This document shows positions 1 to 5,825 of a stretch of DNA of 9,759 nucleotides, in pieces. Source of the stretch: Rubrivivax sp. (GTDB lineage Bacteria > Pseudomonadota > Gammaproteobacteria > Burkholderiales > Burkholderiaceae_C). A program made the translations under genes and the position numbers. Each line of letters opens with the position of its first letter. Position 1 is the stretch's first letter. The notes below the pieces were generated by a model. It saw only the letters and a list, made by a program, of their open reading frames with translations, was not told the origin of the DNA and did not search any database. Location: contig JAUYAJ010000255.1 in the NCBI GenBank assembly GCA_030693565.1, forward strand, positions 1 through 9,759, given 5' to 3'.

Positions 1-743
1 CGCAGCAGCACGTCGGGCTCGCGGCCCCAGGCGATCACGGTGTGGGCACCGCTGCTGGCGGCGCGGCGAGCCGCCAGCACCTTGGTGATCATGCCGCCGC
101 GGCCGATGCTCGAGCCGGCGCCGCTGGCCATGGCCTCGAGCGCGGCGTCGCCAGCGTCGGCTTCGTCGACGAAGCGCGCACTCGGGTCGCGCCGCGGATC
201 GGCGGAGAAAAGGCCACGCTGGTCGGTCAGGATCACCAGCGCGTCGGCGTCGACGAGGTTGGCCACCAGCGCACCCAGGGTGTCGTTGTCACCGAACTTG
301 ATCTCGTCGTTGACGACGGTGTCGTTCTCGTTGACGACCGGGATCACCTTCAGCGCCAACAGCGTCAGCAGCGTCGAGCGCGCGTTCAGGTAGCGCTCGC
401 GGTCGGCCAGGTCGGCGTGGGTCAGGAGCACCTGGGCGCTGGCCATGCCGTGCTCGCGCAGCTTGGTCTCGTACATCTGCACCAGGCCCATCTGGCCGAC
501 TGCGGCCGCAGCCTGCAACTCGTGCAACTCCTTGGGCCGCGCCGCCCAGCCCAGGCGCTTCATGCCTTCGGCGATGGCGCCACTGGACACCATCACCAGC
601 TCGCGGCCCTGGCCGGCCAGCGCAGCCAGCTGGCGCGACCAGTTGCCGATCGCCTCGGCGTCAACACCACGACCTTCGTTGGTGACCAGGCTGGAGCCGA
701 CCTTGACGACGATGCGCCGCGCGCCAGCGATCAGGCTAGTCAC
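1..743 (-). CDS. proB: Glutamate 5-kinase (3' part beyond window)
   Basis: Glutamate 5-kinase phosphorylates the gamma-carboxyl of L-glutamate with ATP, the first and normally proline-inhibited step of proline synthesis in the cytoplasm. The reading frame runs leftwards from a GTG at 743 and is open for 247 codons to the window edge. It covers the amino-acid-kinase domain: VVKVGSSLV (residues 12-20, nucleotide binding), SSGAIAEG (53-60), NENDTV (138-143), FGDNDTLGALVA (150-161) and GRGGMITK (214-221). The family is usually about 370 residues, so the missing part should hold the end of the kinase domain and the C-terminal PUA domain. The GTG start is chosen because it yields the typical short N-terminus before the first kinase strand and overlaps the obgE stop by 8 bases (GTGACTAG), a translational-coupling arrangement. 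It is the fourth gene of the rplU-rpmA-obgE-proB run. Identification is secure; the start is very likely. Confidence 0.95.
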   Translation of the reverse strand, partial: MTSLIAGARRIVVKVGSSLVTNEGRGVDAEAIGNWSRQLAALAGQGRELVMVSSGAIAEGMKRLGWAARPKELHELQAAAAVGQMGLVQMYETKLREHGMASAQVLLTHADLADRERYLNARSTLLTLLALKVIPVVNENDTVVNDEIKFGDNDTLGALVANLVDADALVILTDQRGLFSADPRRDPSARFVDEADAGDAALEAMASGAGSSIGRGGMITKVLAARRAASSGAHTVIAWGREPDVLL

Positions 744-1800
744 CGCCAACCTCGTCCTCGAAGCGCGGGTCGGGCAGCGGCTTCTCGCGCTGGTGCTCGG
801 CGACATGCATGTAGATGGCGTCGGTGAGTGGCTTCAGGCCTTCGCGCGCCAGCGCCGAGATCTGGAACACCGGGCCCTTCCAGCGCAGGCGGCGCACGAA
901 GTCCTTGACGCGGGCCTCGCGCTCCTCGGCCGGCACCATGTCGAGCTTGTTGAGCACCATCCAGCGCGGCTTGGCGTGCAGCTTGGGGTCGTACTTCTTC
1001 AGCTCGGTGGCGATCGCACGAACCTGCGCCACCGGATCGATCGTGTCATCGAAAGGCGCAAAGTCGACCACGTGCAGCAGCAAGCGGGTGCGCTGCAGAT
1101 GGCGCAGGAACTGGTGTCCGAGCCCGGCGCCTTCGGACGCCCCCTCGATGAGACCGGGCACGTCGGCGATGACAAAGCTCTTCTCGGGCGCCACGCGCAC
1201 CACGCCCAGATTGGGGTGCAGCGTCGTGAACGGGTAGTCAGCGATCTTCGGCCGCGCGTTGGACACGGACGCGATCAGCGTCGACTTGCCGGCGTTGGGC
1301 ATGCCCAGCAGACCGACGTCGGCGAGCACGCGCAGCTCGAGCTTGAGCTTCTTCTCCTCGCCCGGCCAGCCCGGCGTCTTCTGGCGCGGGGCGCGGTTGG
1401 TGCTGGTTTTGAAATGCAGGTTGCCAAAACCACCGTCGCCGCCCTTGGCCAGCGACTCGCGCTGGCCATGCTCGAGCAGTTCGACCAGCACCTCGCCCGT
1501 TTCAGCGTCGGCAATGATCGTGCCCACCGGCATGCGCAGTTCGATGTCGGCGCCGGCGGCGCCGAACTGATCGGAGCCGCGCCCGGCCTCTCCGTTGCGC
1601 GCTTCGTGGCGGCGCGCATAGCGGTAGTCGATCAGCGTGTTGATGTTGCGGTCGGCGGTGGCCCAGATGCTGCCGCCACGGCCGCCGTCGCCGCCATTGG
1701 GTCCGCCGAAGGGGATGAACTTCTCGCGCCGAAAGCTCATGCAGCCGGCGCCACCGTTGCCAGCGGCGATATCGATGGTGGCTTCGTCGACGAATTTCAT
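736..1800 (-). CDS. obgE: Obg-family ribosome assembly GTPase
   Basis: ObgE/CgtA is an essential GTPase that binds the 50S subunit during its maturation and is linked to growth-rate, ppGpp and stress control. The 354-residue protein has the two expected parts. Residues 1-158 form the glycine-rich Obg fold, beginning MKFVDEATI with the GGPNGGDGGRGG stretch near 32-43. The rest is the G domain: G1 GMPNAGKST (166-174), G2 around FTT (191-193), G3 DVPG (213-216), G4 NKLD (284-287) and G5 SAL (315-317). The C-terminus is short and acidic (FEDEVGGD). The ATG at 1800 gives exactly the canonical Obg N-terminus, although I see no strong Shine-Dalgarno sequence before it. It follows rpmA after a 77-bp gap with a strong hairpin and overlaps proB, so its expression can be tuned separately from the ribosomal proteins. 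All GTPase motifs are intact. Confidence 0.98.
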   Translation of the reverse strand: MKFVDEATIDIAAGNGGAGCMSFRREKFIPFGGPNGGDGGRGGSIWATADRNINTLIDYRYARRHEARNGEAGRGSDQFGAAGADIELRMPVGTIIADAETGEVLVELLEHGQRESLAKGGDGGFGNLHFKTSTNRAPRQKTPGWPGEEKKLKLELRVLADVGLLGMPNAGKSTLIASVSNARPKIADYPFTTLHPNLGVVRVAPEKSFVIADVPGLIEGASEGAGLGHQFLRHLQRTRLLLHVVDFAPFDDTIDPVAQVRAIATELKKYDPKLHAKPRWMVLNKLDMVPAEEREARVKDFVRRLRWKGPVFQISALAREGLKPLTDAIYMHVAEHQREKPLPDPRFEDEVGGD

Positions 1801-1822
1801 GGTGGTGCGATGCTAACTGCAG

Positions 1823-1869
1823 GCGTCAAACGACGAAGCCCCGGCAAGCCGGGGCTTCGAGCCTGACGC
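1823..1869 (-). terminator. Nested hairpin between rpmA and obgE, probable partial terminator
   Basis: The intercistronic gap holds a perfect 11-bp stem (CGAAGCCCCGG at 1834-1844 with CCGGGGCTTCG at 1849-1859) closed by a 4-base loop. It is flanked by a second 6-bp complement (GCGTCA 1823-1828 with TGACGC 1864-1869) that can close around it. In the operon direction the stem is followed by TCGTTTG, only a weak U-run, so termination is probably incomplete and some transcripts continue into obgE and proB. The structure is seen directly; the role as an intrinsic terminator or attenuator, or as an RNA-processing or stability element for the rplU-rpmA message, is inferred. Confidence 0.7.
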
Positions 1870-1877
1870 GAGGAACC

Positions 1878-2135
1878 TCAGACCGGGGTGACGAAAACCG
1901 TCTGCCGGTTGTTGGCGCCCTTGATCTTGAACGACACCGAGCCGTCGATCAAAGCGAACAAGGTGTGATCCTTGCCGATGCCGACGTTGGTTCCCGGATG
2001 GAACTTGGTGCCACGCTGGCGCACGATGATCGAACCGGCCGGAATGGTCTGGCCGCCGAACACCTTGACGCCAAGCATCTTGGGCTGCGAATCGCGGCCG
2101 TTGCGGGTTGAGCCGCCGCCTTTTTTCTGTGCCAT
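1878..2135 (-). CDS. rpmA: 50S ribosomal protein L27
   Basis: L27 is a small basic protein of the large ribosomal subunit whose N-terminal tail reaches toward the peptidyl-transferase centre and helps tRNA placement. The product is 85 residues, the usual length, and starts MAQKKGGGSTRNGRDSQ. This is the ready-made proteobacterial form without the cleavable leader found in many Firmicutes. The body carries the family signature GVKVFGGQ (22-29), IPAGSIIVRQRGTKFHPG (31-48) and VGIGKDHTLFALIDG (51-65). The ATG at 2135 is fixed by this N-terminus and by a good AAGGAG ribosome binding site 8 bases upstream. It is second in the operon, 13 bases after rplU. Longer upstream readings of this frame run through rplU and are not real. 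Confidence 0.98.
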   Translation of the reverse strand: MAQKKGGGSTRNGRDSQPKMLGVKVFGGQTIPAGSIIVRQRGTKFHPGTNVGIGKDHTLFALIDGSVSFKIKGANNRQTVFVTPV

Positions 2136-2143
2136 GCTTGTTG

Positions 2144-2149
2144 CTCCTT
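2144..2149 (-). promoter_or_regulatory. Ribosome binding site of rpmA overlapping the rplU stop
   Basis: On the minus strand the sequence TGAAGGAGCAACAAGCATG joins the two genes. The rplU stop codon TGA shares its last base with the AAGGAG Shine-Dalgarno motif, and GGAG lies 8 bases before the rpmA ATG. This decides the rpmA start and implies that ribosomes finishing L21 can reinitiate directly on L27, keeping the two proteins balanced. Confidence 0.85.
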
Positions 2150-2472
2150 CAGGCGCTCGTGGCGCCGTCCACCGATGCGATCTGCAACTCGGTGTAGGTC
2201 TGGCGGTGACCGCCGTGCTTCTGGTAATGCTTGCGGCGGCGCATCTTGAAGATGCGCACCTTGTCATGCTTGCCATGCGCCAGGACCGTGGCCTTGACGC
2301 TGGCACCCGCGACCCAGGGTGTCCCGATCTGCAGGTCCGCGCCAGCGCCCAGCGCCAACACCTGCTCGATCACGATTTCCTGGCCCACGTCCGCAGCTAT
2401 CTGTTCTACCTTGATCTTTTCGCCGGCTGCAACTTTGTATTGCTTGCCACCGGTTTTTATGACCGCGTACAT
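2149..2472 (-). CDS. rplU: 50S ribosomal protein L21
   Basis: L21 binds 23S rRNA in the large subunit. The 107-residue product starts MYAVIKTGGKQYKVAAGEKIKVE, the classic L21 N-terminus. It contains the conserved RNA-binding region KVRIFKMRRRKHYQKHGGHRQ (split as KVRIFKMRRR 71-80 and KHYQKHGGHR 81-90) followed by QTYTELQI (91-98). The family is about 103 residues, so this is full length with a slightly longer C-terminal tail. The ATG at 2472 is preceded by GAAAGGG five bases upstream, a usable ribosome binding site. An in-frame extension up to 2655 would run through the promoter and untranslated leader and has no L21 similarity. It is first gene of the rplU-rpmA-obgE-proB operon and diverges from ispB. 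Confidence 0.98.
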   Translation of the reverse strand: MYAVIKTGGKQYKVAAGEKIKVEQIAADVGQEIVIEQVLALGAGADLQIGTPWVAGASVKATVLAHGKHDKVRIFKMRRRKHYQKHGGHRQTYTELQIASVDGATSA

Positions 2473-2492
2473 GTGTGCCCTTTCAGTGAATT

Positions 2493-2513
2493 CGGCGTCC
2501 AATGCAGACGCCG
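2493..2513 (-). promoter_or_regulatory. Stem-loop in the rplU leader
   Basis: A perfect 7-bp stem (CGGCGTC at 2493-2499 with GACGCCG at 2507-2513) closes a 7-base loop in the untranslated leader, ending about 20 bases before the rplU start. Ribosomal-protein operons are often feedback regulated through such leaders, so this could be an operator for L21 or another ribosomal protein, but in DNA this rich in G and C a stem of this size can arise by chance. The structure is seen; the function is a guess. Confidence 0.3.
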
Positions 2514-2623
2514 TCGGCAGGCGCCGTGCCCGCCAGCCTGCCCGGCGCCGACAAGAAACCCGCCTCGTCGCGGCCGGCATCCAGCCATGGCAACAGGGGT
2601 CCGTCAAGCGCGAACAGCCTTCG

Positions 2624-2632
2624 AGTATATCA
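2624..2632 (-). promoter_or_regulatory. Extended -10 promoter of the rplU operon
   Basis: Read on the minus strand the sequence is TGATATACT, that is the extended -10 motif TGn followed by TATACT (one mismatch to TATAAT). No good TTGACA-like -35 lies 16-18 bases upstream (GCTCCA at spacing 17), which is tolerated by extended -10 promoters. Transcription would begin near 2617 and give an approximately 145-base leader before the rplU ATG. This is the only clear -10 in the region on this strand. Confidence 0.6.
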
Positions 2633-2743
2633 CTCATTGCAAACGATGGAGCCACTGCCCGACCGGGCGGCCCGCGCGGCCGGCGTCAGCAAGGCCGCCG
2701 ACACCCTCGCCGGCCAGCCAATCGGGCGCTCGCGCTCGATTCC

Positions 2744-2749
2744 TATAAT
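2744..2749 (+). promoter_or_regulatory. -10 box of the ispB promoter
   Basis: A perfect TATAAT hexamer sits 28 bases before the GTG start of ispB. This predicts a transcription start near 2756 and a leader of about 22 bases. No convincing -35 element is visible at the standard distance (ATCGGG at spacing 17), so strength may depend on an activator or on the ideal -10. The position supports the GTG at 2778 as the ispB start and rules out in-frame starts upstream of the promoter. Confidence 0.6.
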
Positions 2750-2777
2750 CAGCGCTCGCCCCTCAGGCCCCCTCAAC

Positions 2778-3758
2778 GTGCTCGACACCCCCGCCCCCAA
2801 CTCCGCCGCGGATCCGCTGGATGACGCGATGCGCCAAGTCGACGCCGTCATCCGTGACCGGCTGTCGTCACGGGTGAGCCTGATCGACCAGATCGCCCAG
2901 TACATCATCAGCGCCGGGGGCAAGCGCATCCGGCCCCGGCTGGTGCTGCTGTTCTCGCAAGCGCTGGGCTTCGAAGGCCCGGAGCGCTTCGAACTGGCCG
3001 CCATCGTCGAATTCATCCACACCGCAACGCTGCTGCACGACGACGTCGTCGACGAGTCGATGCTGCGCCGCGGGCGCGCCACCTCGAACGCGGTCTTCGG
3101 CAACGCCGCCAGCGTGCTGGTCGGCGACTTCCTCTATTCGCGCGCCTTCCAGATGATGGTGTCGGTGAACCGGATGCGCGTGCTCGACGTGCTGGCCGAA
3201 GCCACCAACGTCATCGCCGAGGGCGAGGTGTTGCAACTGATGAACATGCACGACGCCGATCTGGCGGTCGACGAATACCTGCGCGTGATCCGCTTCAAGA
3301 CCGCCAAGCTGTTCGAGGCCAGCGCACGCCTGGGCGCGGTGCTGGGCAACGCCAGCCCGCAGATCGAGGACGCCTGCGCCGGCTATGGCCGCGCGCTGGG
3401 CACGGCATTCCAGCTCGTCGACGACTTGCTCGACTACGACGGCGACAGCGAGGCGCTCGGCAAGAGCGTTGGCGACGATTTGCGCGAGGGCAAGCCCACG
3501 CTGCCGTTGCTGATCGCGATGGAGCGCGCCGACGAGGGTGAACGCGCGCTGATCCGCGGCGCCATCGAACATGGCGAGGTGGCGCAGATGCCGCAGATCC
3601 TGGAGATCGTGCGCCGCACCGGCGCGCTCGACGCGACGCGGGCCGCCGCCCAGCGCGAGGCCGATCAGGCGCGCGACTGCCTGGACATGTTGCCGCCGTC
3701 GGCGGTCCGTCAGGCTCTGCTAGAATTGTGCGCTCGGTCGATCCACCGGTCCAGTTGA
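2778..3758 (+). CDS. ispB: Long-chain polyprenyl diphosphate synthase (octaprenyl type)
   Basis: This trans-prenyltransferase adds isopentenyl diphosphate units to farnesyl diphosphate to make the long chain (probably C40) used for the ubiquinone side chain. The 326-residue product contains GGKRIRP (47-53), the first Asp-rich motif LLHDDVVDE (85-93, D88/D89/D92), KTAKLF (174-179) and the second Asp-rich motif FQLVDDLLDY (211-220, D215/D216/D219), all intact for Mg-diphosphate binding. The residue five before the first motif is a small alanine (A83), as expected for enzymes that let the chain grow long; short-chain synthases have bulky residues there. The GTG at 2778 gives a normal family length and lies just after the TATAAT promoter; an in-frame ATG at codon 18 is the alternative. 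I see no good Shine-Dalgarno. Exact chain length cannot be read from the sequence. A tRNA-Pro gene follows. Confidence 0.95.
   Translation: MLDTPAPNSAADPLDDAMRQVDAVIRDRLSSRVSLIDQIAQYIISAGGKRIRPRLVLLFSQALGFEGPERFELAAIVEFIHTATLLHDDVVDESMLRRGRATSNAVFGNAASVLVGDFLYSRAFQMMVSVNRMRVLDVLAEATNVIAEGEVLQLMNMHDADLAVDEYLRVIRFKTAKLFEASARLGAVLGNASPQIEDACAGYGRALGTAFQLVDDLLDYDGDSEALGKSVGDDLREGKPTLPLLIAMERADEGERALIRGAIEHGEVAQMPQILEIVRRTGALDATRAAAQREADQARDCLDMLPPSAVRQALLELCARSIHRSS
3718..3726 (+). promoter_or_regulatory. Possible extended -10 promoter for tRNA-Pro inside the ispB 3' end
   Basis: The sequence TGCTAGAAT matches an extended -10 motif (TGn plus TAGAAT, one mismatch to TATAAT). It lies in the last codons of ispB, about 80 bases before the mature tRNA-Pro. 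It would start a transcript near 3733 that passes through the hairpin at 3775-3802 into the tRNA. No good -35 is visible at normal spacing, so the call is tentative. The alternative is that the tRNA is made by processing of the ispB transcript. Confidence 0.35.
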
Positions 3759-3774
3759 CGGGTTTGGCCGTGGC

Positions 3775-3802
3775 AAACAACCGCGCCGATGCGCGGTTGT
3801 TT
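3775..3802 (+). terminator. Perfect 12-bp hairpin between ispB and tRNA-Pro
   Basis: AAACAACCGCGC (3775-3786) and GCGCGGTTGTTT (3791-3802) form a perfect 12-bp stem with a CGAT tetraloop. The stem is followed by CA and then the tRNA. Its 3' arm ends in GTTGTTT rather than a clean U-run. It lies 17 bases after the ispB stop and three bases before the first tRNA nucleotide. The obvious reading is the ispB terminator. If the tRNA promoter lies inside ispB (see 3718), the same hairpin would instead be part of the pre-tRNA leader. Structure certain, role inferred. Confidence 0.6.
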
Positions 3803-3805
3803 CAT

Positions 3806-3882
3806 CGGGGTGTAGCTTAGCCAGGTAGAGCGCTACGTTCGGGACGTAGAGGCCGGAGGTTCGAATCCTCTCACCCCGACCA
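3806..3882 (+). tRNA. tRNA-Pro, anticodon CGG
   Basis: A complete 77-base cloverleaf that decodes the CCG proline codon. The acceptor stem is CGGGGTG (3806-3812) with CACCCCG (3872-3878), the discriminator is A3879, and CCA is encoded at 3880-3882. The D arm is GCTT/GAGC with one G-T wobble. The anticodon stem is CTACG/CGTAG around the loop TTCGGGA, with anticodon CGG at 3840-3842. The variable loop has five bases. The T arm is GGAGG/CCTCT around TTCGAAT. The G37 after the anticodon is typical of proline tRNAs, where it is methylated to prevent frameshifting. All stems are intact, so the gene should be functional. Confidence 0.97.
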
Positions 3883-4042
3883 ATGATGGATGGGTCCGCC
3901 GCGATCAAGCGCCGCCGACCCGCCATTGCAAGCATCGGTAAGCGCCGATGTGAGGCCCGCAAAGCGTGCTTTTCTGCGATTTACAGCAACAGGGTGATCG
4001 GCGATGATCGTTCGGATGAACGCCCTTCGCTAGCGGCCTGCA
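3883..4042. other. Spacer between tRNA-Pro and pilB
   Basis: The 160-bp spacer has no coding signal that I can support. It contains several small inverted repeats. One is a bulged stem of ATGG + TGGGTC (3886-3896) with GACCC + CCAT (3917-3926) around a 20-base loop. Another is CATCGG/CCGATG at 3933-3950 with a 6-base loop. The third is CGTTC/GAACG at 4009-4022 with a GGAT loop, just before the pilB start. None is followed by a U-run, so none is a clear terminator for the tRNA transcript. I find no convincing sigma-70 -10 box nor a sigma-54 GG-N10-GC motif for pilB, and no strong Shine-Dalgarno before its ATG. Confidence 0.5.
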
Positions 4043-5770
4043 ATGGCTGTTGACACCCTTGTCGAACCCGCACACTCGTCGCTGTCCGGCGTGGCGCGCG
4101 TTCTCGTCCATGCCGGCCGCCTCAGCGCCCGCGTCGCCGAAGACCTGACCAAGAGCGCCAAGGAGCGCAAGAGCAGCTTCGTGGCCGCCGTCATTTCGGC
4201 CGGCGCGCTCAAGCCCGACGAACTCGCGCATGCGTTGTCGGTGGCGCTGGCGCTGCCGCTGCTCGACCTCAATGCGATCGACCTGCAAAAGCTGCCGCGC
4301 AACCTTGTCGAGAGCAAGATCGCCAACCAGTACCAGCTGATCGTGCTCGGCAAGCGCGGCAACCGGCTGTTCATCGGCGCCGCCGACCCGACCGACCAGG
4401 AAGCCGTCGAGCGCATCAAGTTCGCCACCCAGCTGACCCCCGAGTGGGTGATCGTCGAGTACGACAAGCTGATGCGCCAGCTCGAGGCCCAGAGCGCAAG
4501 CGCCAACGAGGTGCTGGATTCGCTGGCCGGCGGCGACTTCGAGTTCGACGTCAGCGACGAAGACACCGCCGCGGCCGCCGAGAGCAACGACGTCTCGGCC
4601 GAGGTCGAGGACGCGCCGGTGGTGCGCTTCCTGCAGAAGATGCTGATCGACGCCATCAATCTGCGCGCCTCCGACCTGCACTTCGAGCCTTACGAATACC
4701 ACTACCGGGTGCGCTTTCGCATCGACGGCGAACTGCGCGAGATCACCCAGCCGCCGATCGCGATCAAGGACAAGCTGGCTTCGCGCATCAAGATCATCTC
4801 GCGCATGGACATCGCCGAAAAACGTGTCCCGCAAGACGGCCGCATGAAGCTGAAGTTCGGCAGCAAGGCGATCGACTTTCGCGTCAGCACGCTGCCCACG
4901 CTGTTCGGCGAGAAGGTCGTGATCCGTATCCTCGACCCGTCGAGCGCCAAGCTCGGCATCGAGGCGCTGGGCTACGAGAAGATCGAGAAGGAGCGCCTGC
5001 TGCTGGCGATCGGCCGCCCCTACGGCATGATCCTGGTCACCGGGCCCACCGGCAGCGGCAAGACGGTGTCGCTGTACACCTGCCTGAACCTGCTCAACCA
5101 GCCCGGCGTGAACATCGCCACTGTCGAGGACCCGGCAGAAATCAACCTGCCTGGCGTCAACCAGGTCAACGTCAACGACCGCGCCGGGCTGACCTTCGCG
5201 GCGGCGCTGAAGTCCTTTCTGCGCCAGGACCCGGACATCATCATGGTCGGCGAGATCCGCGACCTGGACACCGCCGACATCGCCATCAAGGCCGCGCAAA
5301 CCGGCCACCTGGTGATGTCGACGCTGCACACCAACGACGCGCCGACGACGCTGACGCGGCTGCTCAACATGGGCGTGGCGCCGTTCAACATCGCCGCCAG
5401 CGTGCTGCTGATCACCGCGCAGCGGCTGGCCCGGCGGCTCTGCGAGGCGTGCAAGAAGCCCGCCGACTACCCGCGCGAGGCGATGCTCAAAGCCGGCTTC
5501 GCCGCCGAAGACCTGGACGGCAACTGGAAGCCTTATCGCGCGGTCGGCTGCTCGGCCTGCAACAACGGCTACAAAGGCCGCGTCGGCCTGTACCAGGTGA
5601 TGCCGATCACCGAAGCCATTCAGCGCATCATCCTGGCTTCAGGCACCGCGCTCGACATCGCCAAGCAAGCCCAGCTCGAAGGTGTGCGCGACCTGCGCCA
5701 GTCGGGCCTGCTCAAGGTCCGCGGCGGCATGACGACGCTCGAAGAGGTCATCACCGTGACCAACGAGTAA
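4043..5770 (+). CDS. pilB: Type IV pilus assembly ATPase PilB
   Basis: PilB is the cytoplasmic hexameric ATPase that powers pilus extension by driving pilin insertion through PilC. The 575-residue protein has the expected layout. An N-terminal MshEN-type domain spans about 1-150. An acidic, alanine-rich linker covers about 163-191. The N2 and RecA-like core follow, with Walker A GPTGSGKT (334-341), Asp box VEDPAE (361-366), Walker B DIIMVGEIRD (398-407) and His box GHLVMSTLHTND (421-432). Near the C-terminus a CEAC...CSAC tetracysteine zinc site (C467, C470, C503, C506) marks extension ATPases of the PilB/GspE type and is absent in PilT. All catalytic motifs are intact. The ATG at 4043 gives a normal family length and N-terminus. 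pilC and pilD follow. GspE of type II secretion is the main alternative, but the pilBCD order argues for pili. Confidence 0.97.
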   Translation: MAVDTLVEPAHSSLSGVARVLVHAGRLSARVAEDLTKSAKERKSSFVAAVISAGALKPDELAHALSVALALPLLDLNAIDLQKLPRNLVESKIANQYQLIVLGKRGNRLFIGAADPTDQEAVERIKFATQLTPEWVIVEYDKLMRQLEAQSASANEVLDSLAGGDFEFDVSDEDTAAAAESNDVSAEVEDAPVVRFLQKMLIDAINLRASDLHFEPYEYHYRVRFRIDGELREITQPPIAIKDKLASRIKIISRMDIAEKRVPQDGRMKLKFGSKAIDFRVSTLPTLFGEKVVIRILDPSSAKLGIEALGYEKIEKERLLLAIGRPYGMILVTGPTGSGKTVSLYTCLNLLNQPGVNIATVEDPAEINLPGVNQVNVNDRAGLTFAAALKSFLRQDPDIIMVGEIRDLDTADIAIKAAQTGHLVMSTLHTNDAPTTLTRLLNMGVAPFNIAASVLLITAQRLARRLCEACKKPADYPREAMLKAGFAAEDLDGNWKPYRAVGCSACNNGYKGRVGLYQVMPITEAIQRIILASGTALDIAKQAQLEGVRDLRQSGLLKVRGGMTTLEEVITVTNE

Positions 5771-5825
5771 GCGCAGCCGCCGCCCCCATCAATCTCCTGC
5801 AACGCCTCTCCCGGACGAACTCACC

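Larger units (their letters stand above)
2473..2777. other. Divergent intergenic region between rplU and ispB
   Basis: This 305-bp stretch separates the divergent starts of rplU (leftward) and ispB (rightward). It holds an extended -10 promoter for the ribosomal operon near 2624-2632, a TATAAT box for ispB at 2744-2749, an approximately 145-base leader for rplU with a 7-bp stem-loop near its end, and otherwise no coding signal that I can support. The two -10 boxes are about 110 bp apart, so the promoters fire away from each other without overlapping transcripts. Confidence 0.75.

Noticed and set aside
445..1866. 473-codon open frame on the plus strand opposite obgE and proB
   Set aside because: It is a shadow of the high-GC coding strand: composition is skewed and no domain is recognisable, while the minus strand encodes an intact Obg GTPase.
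2473..2655. Upstream extension of rplU to 2655
   Set aside because: The canonical L21 N-terminus begins at 2472 with a ribosome binding site before it; the extension covers the promoter and leader.
2502..2777. Upstream in-frame extension of ispB from an ATG at 2502
   Set aside because: It would cross the TATAAT promoter and add about 92 residues with no synthase similarity; the GTG at 2778 gives the normal length.
3933..3950. CATCGG/CCGATG hairpin as a terminator of tRNA-Pro
   Set aside because: It is only 6 bp with a 6-base loop and has no U-run after it, so it is not supported as an intrinsic terminator.
3950..4042. Sigma-54 promoter before pilB
   Set aside because: No GG and GC pair with ten-base spacing matching the TGGCAC-N5-TTGCA pattern was found; the closest spacing was twelve.
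3905..5329. 474-codon open frame on the minus strand opposite pilB
   Set aside because: The translation is rich in V, A, D, Q, R and H, typical of an antisense frame in GC-rich DNA, and pilB on the other strand has all its catalytic motifs.
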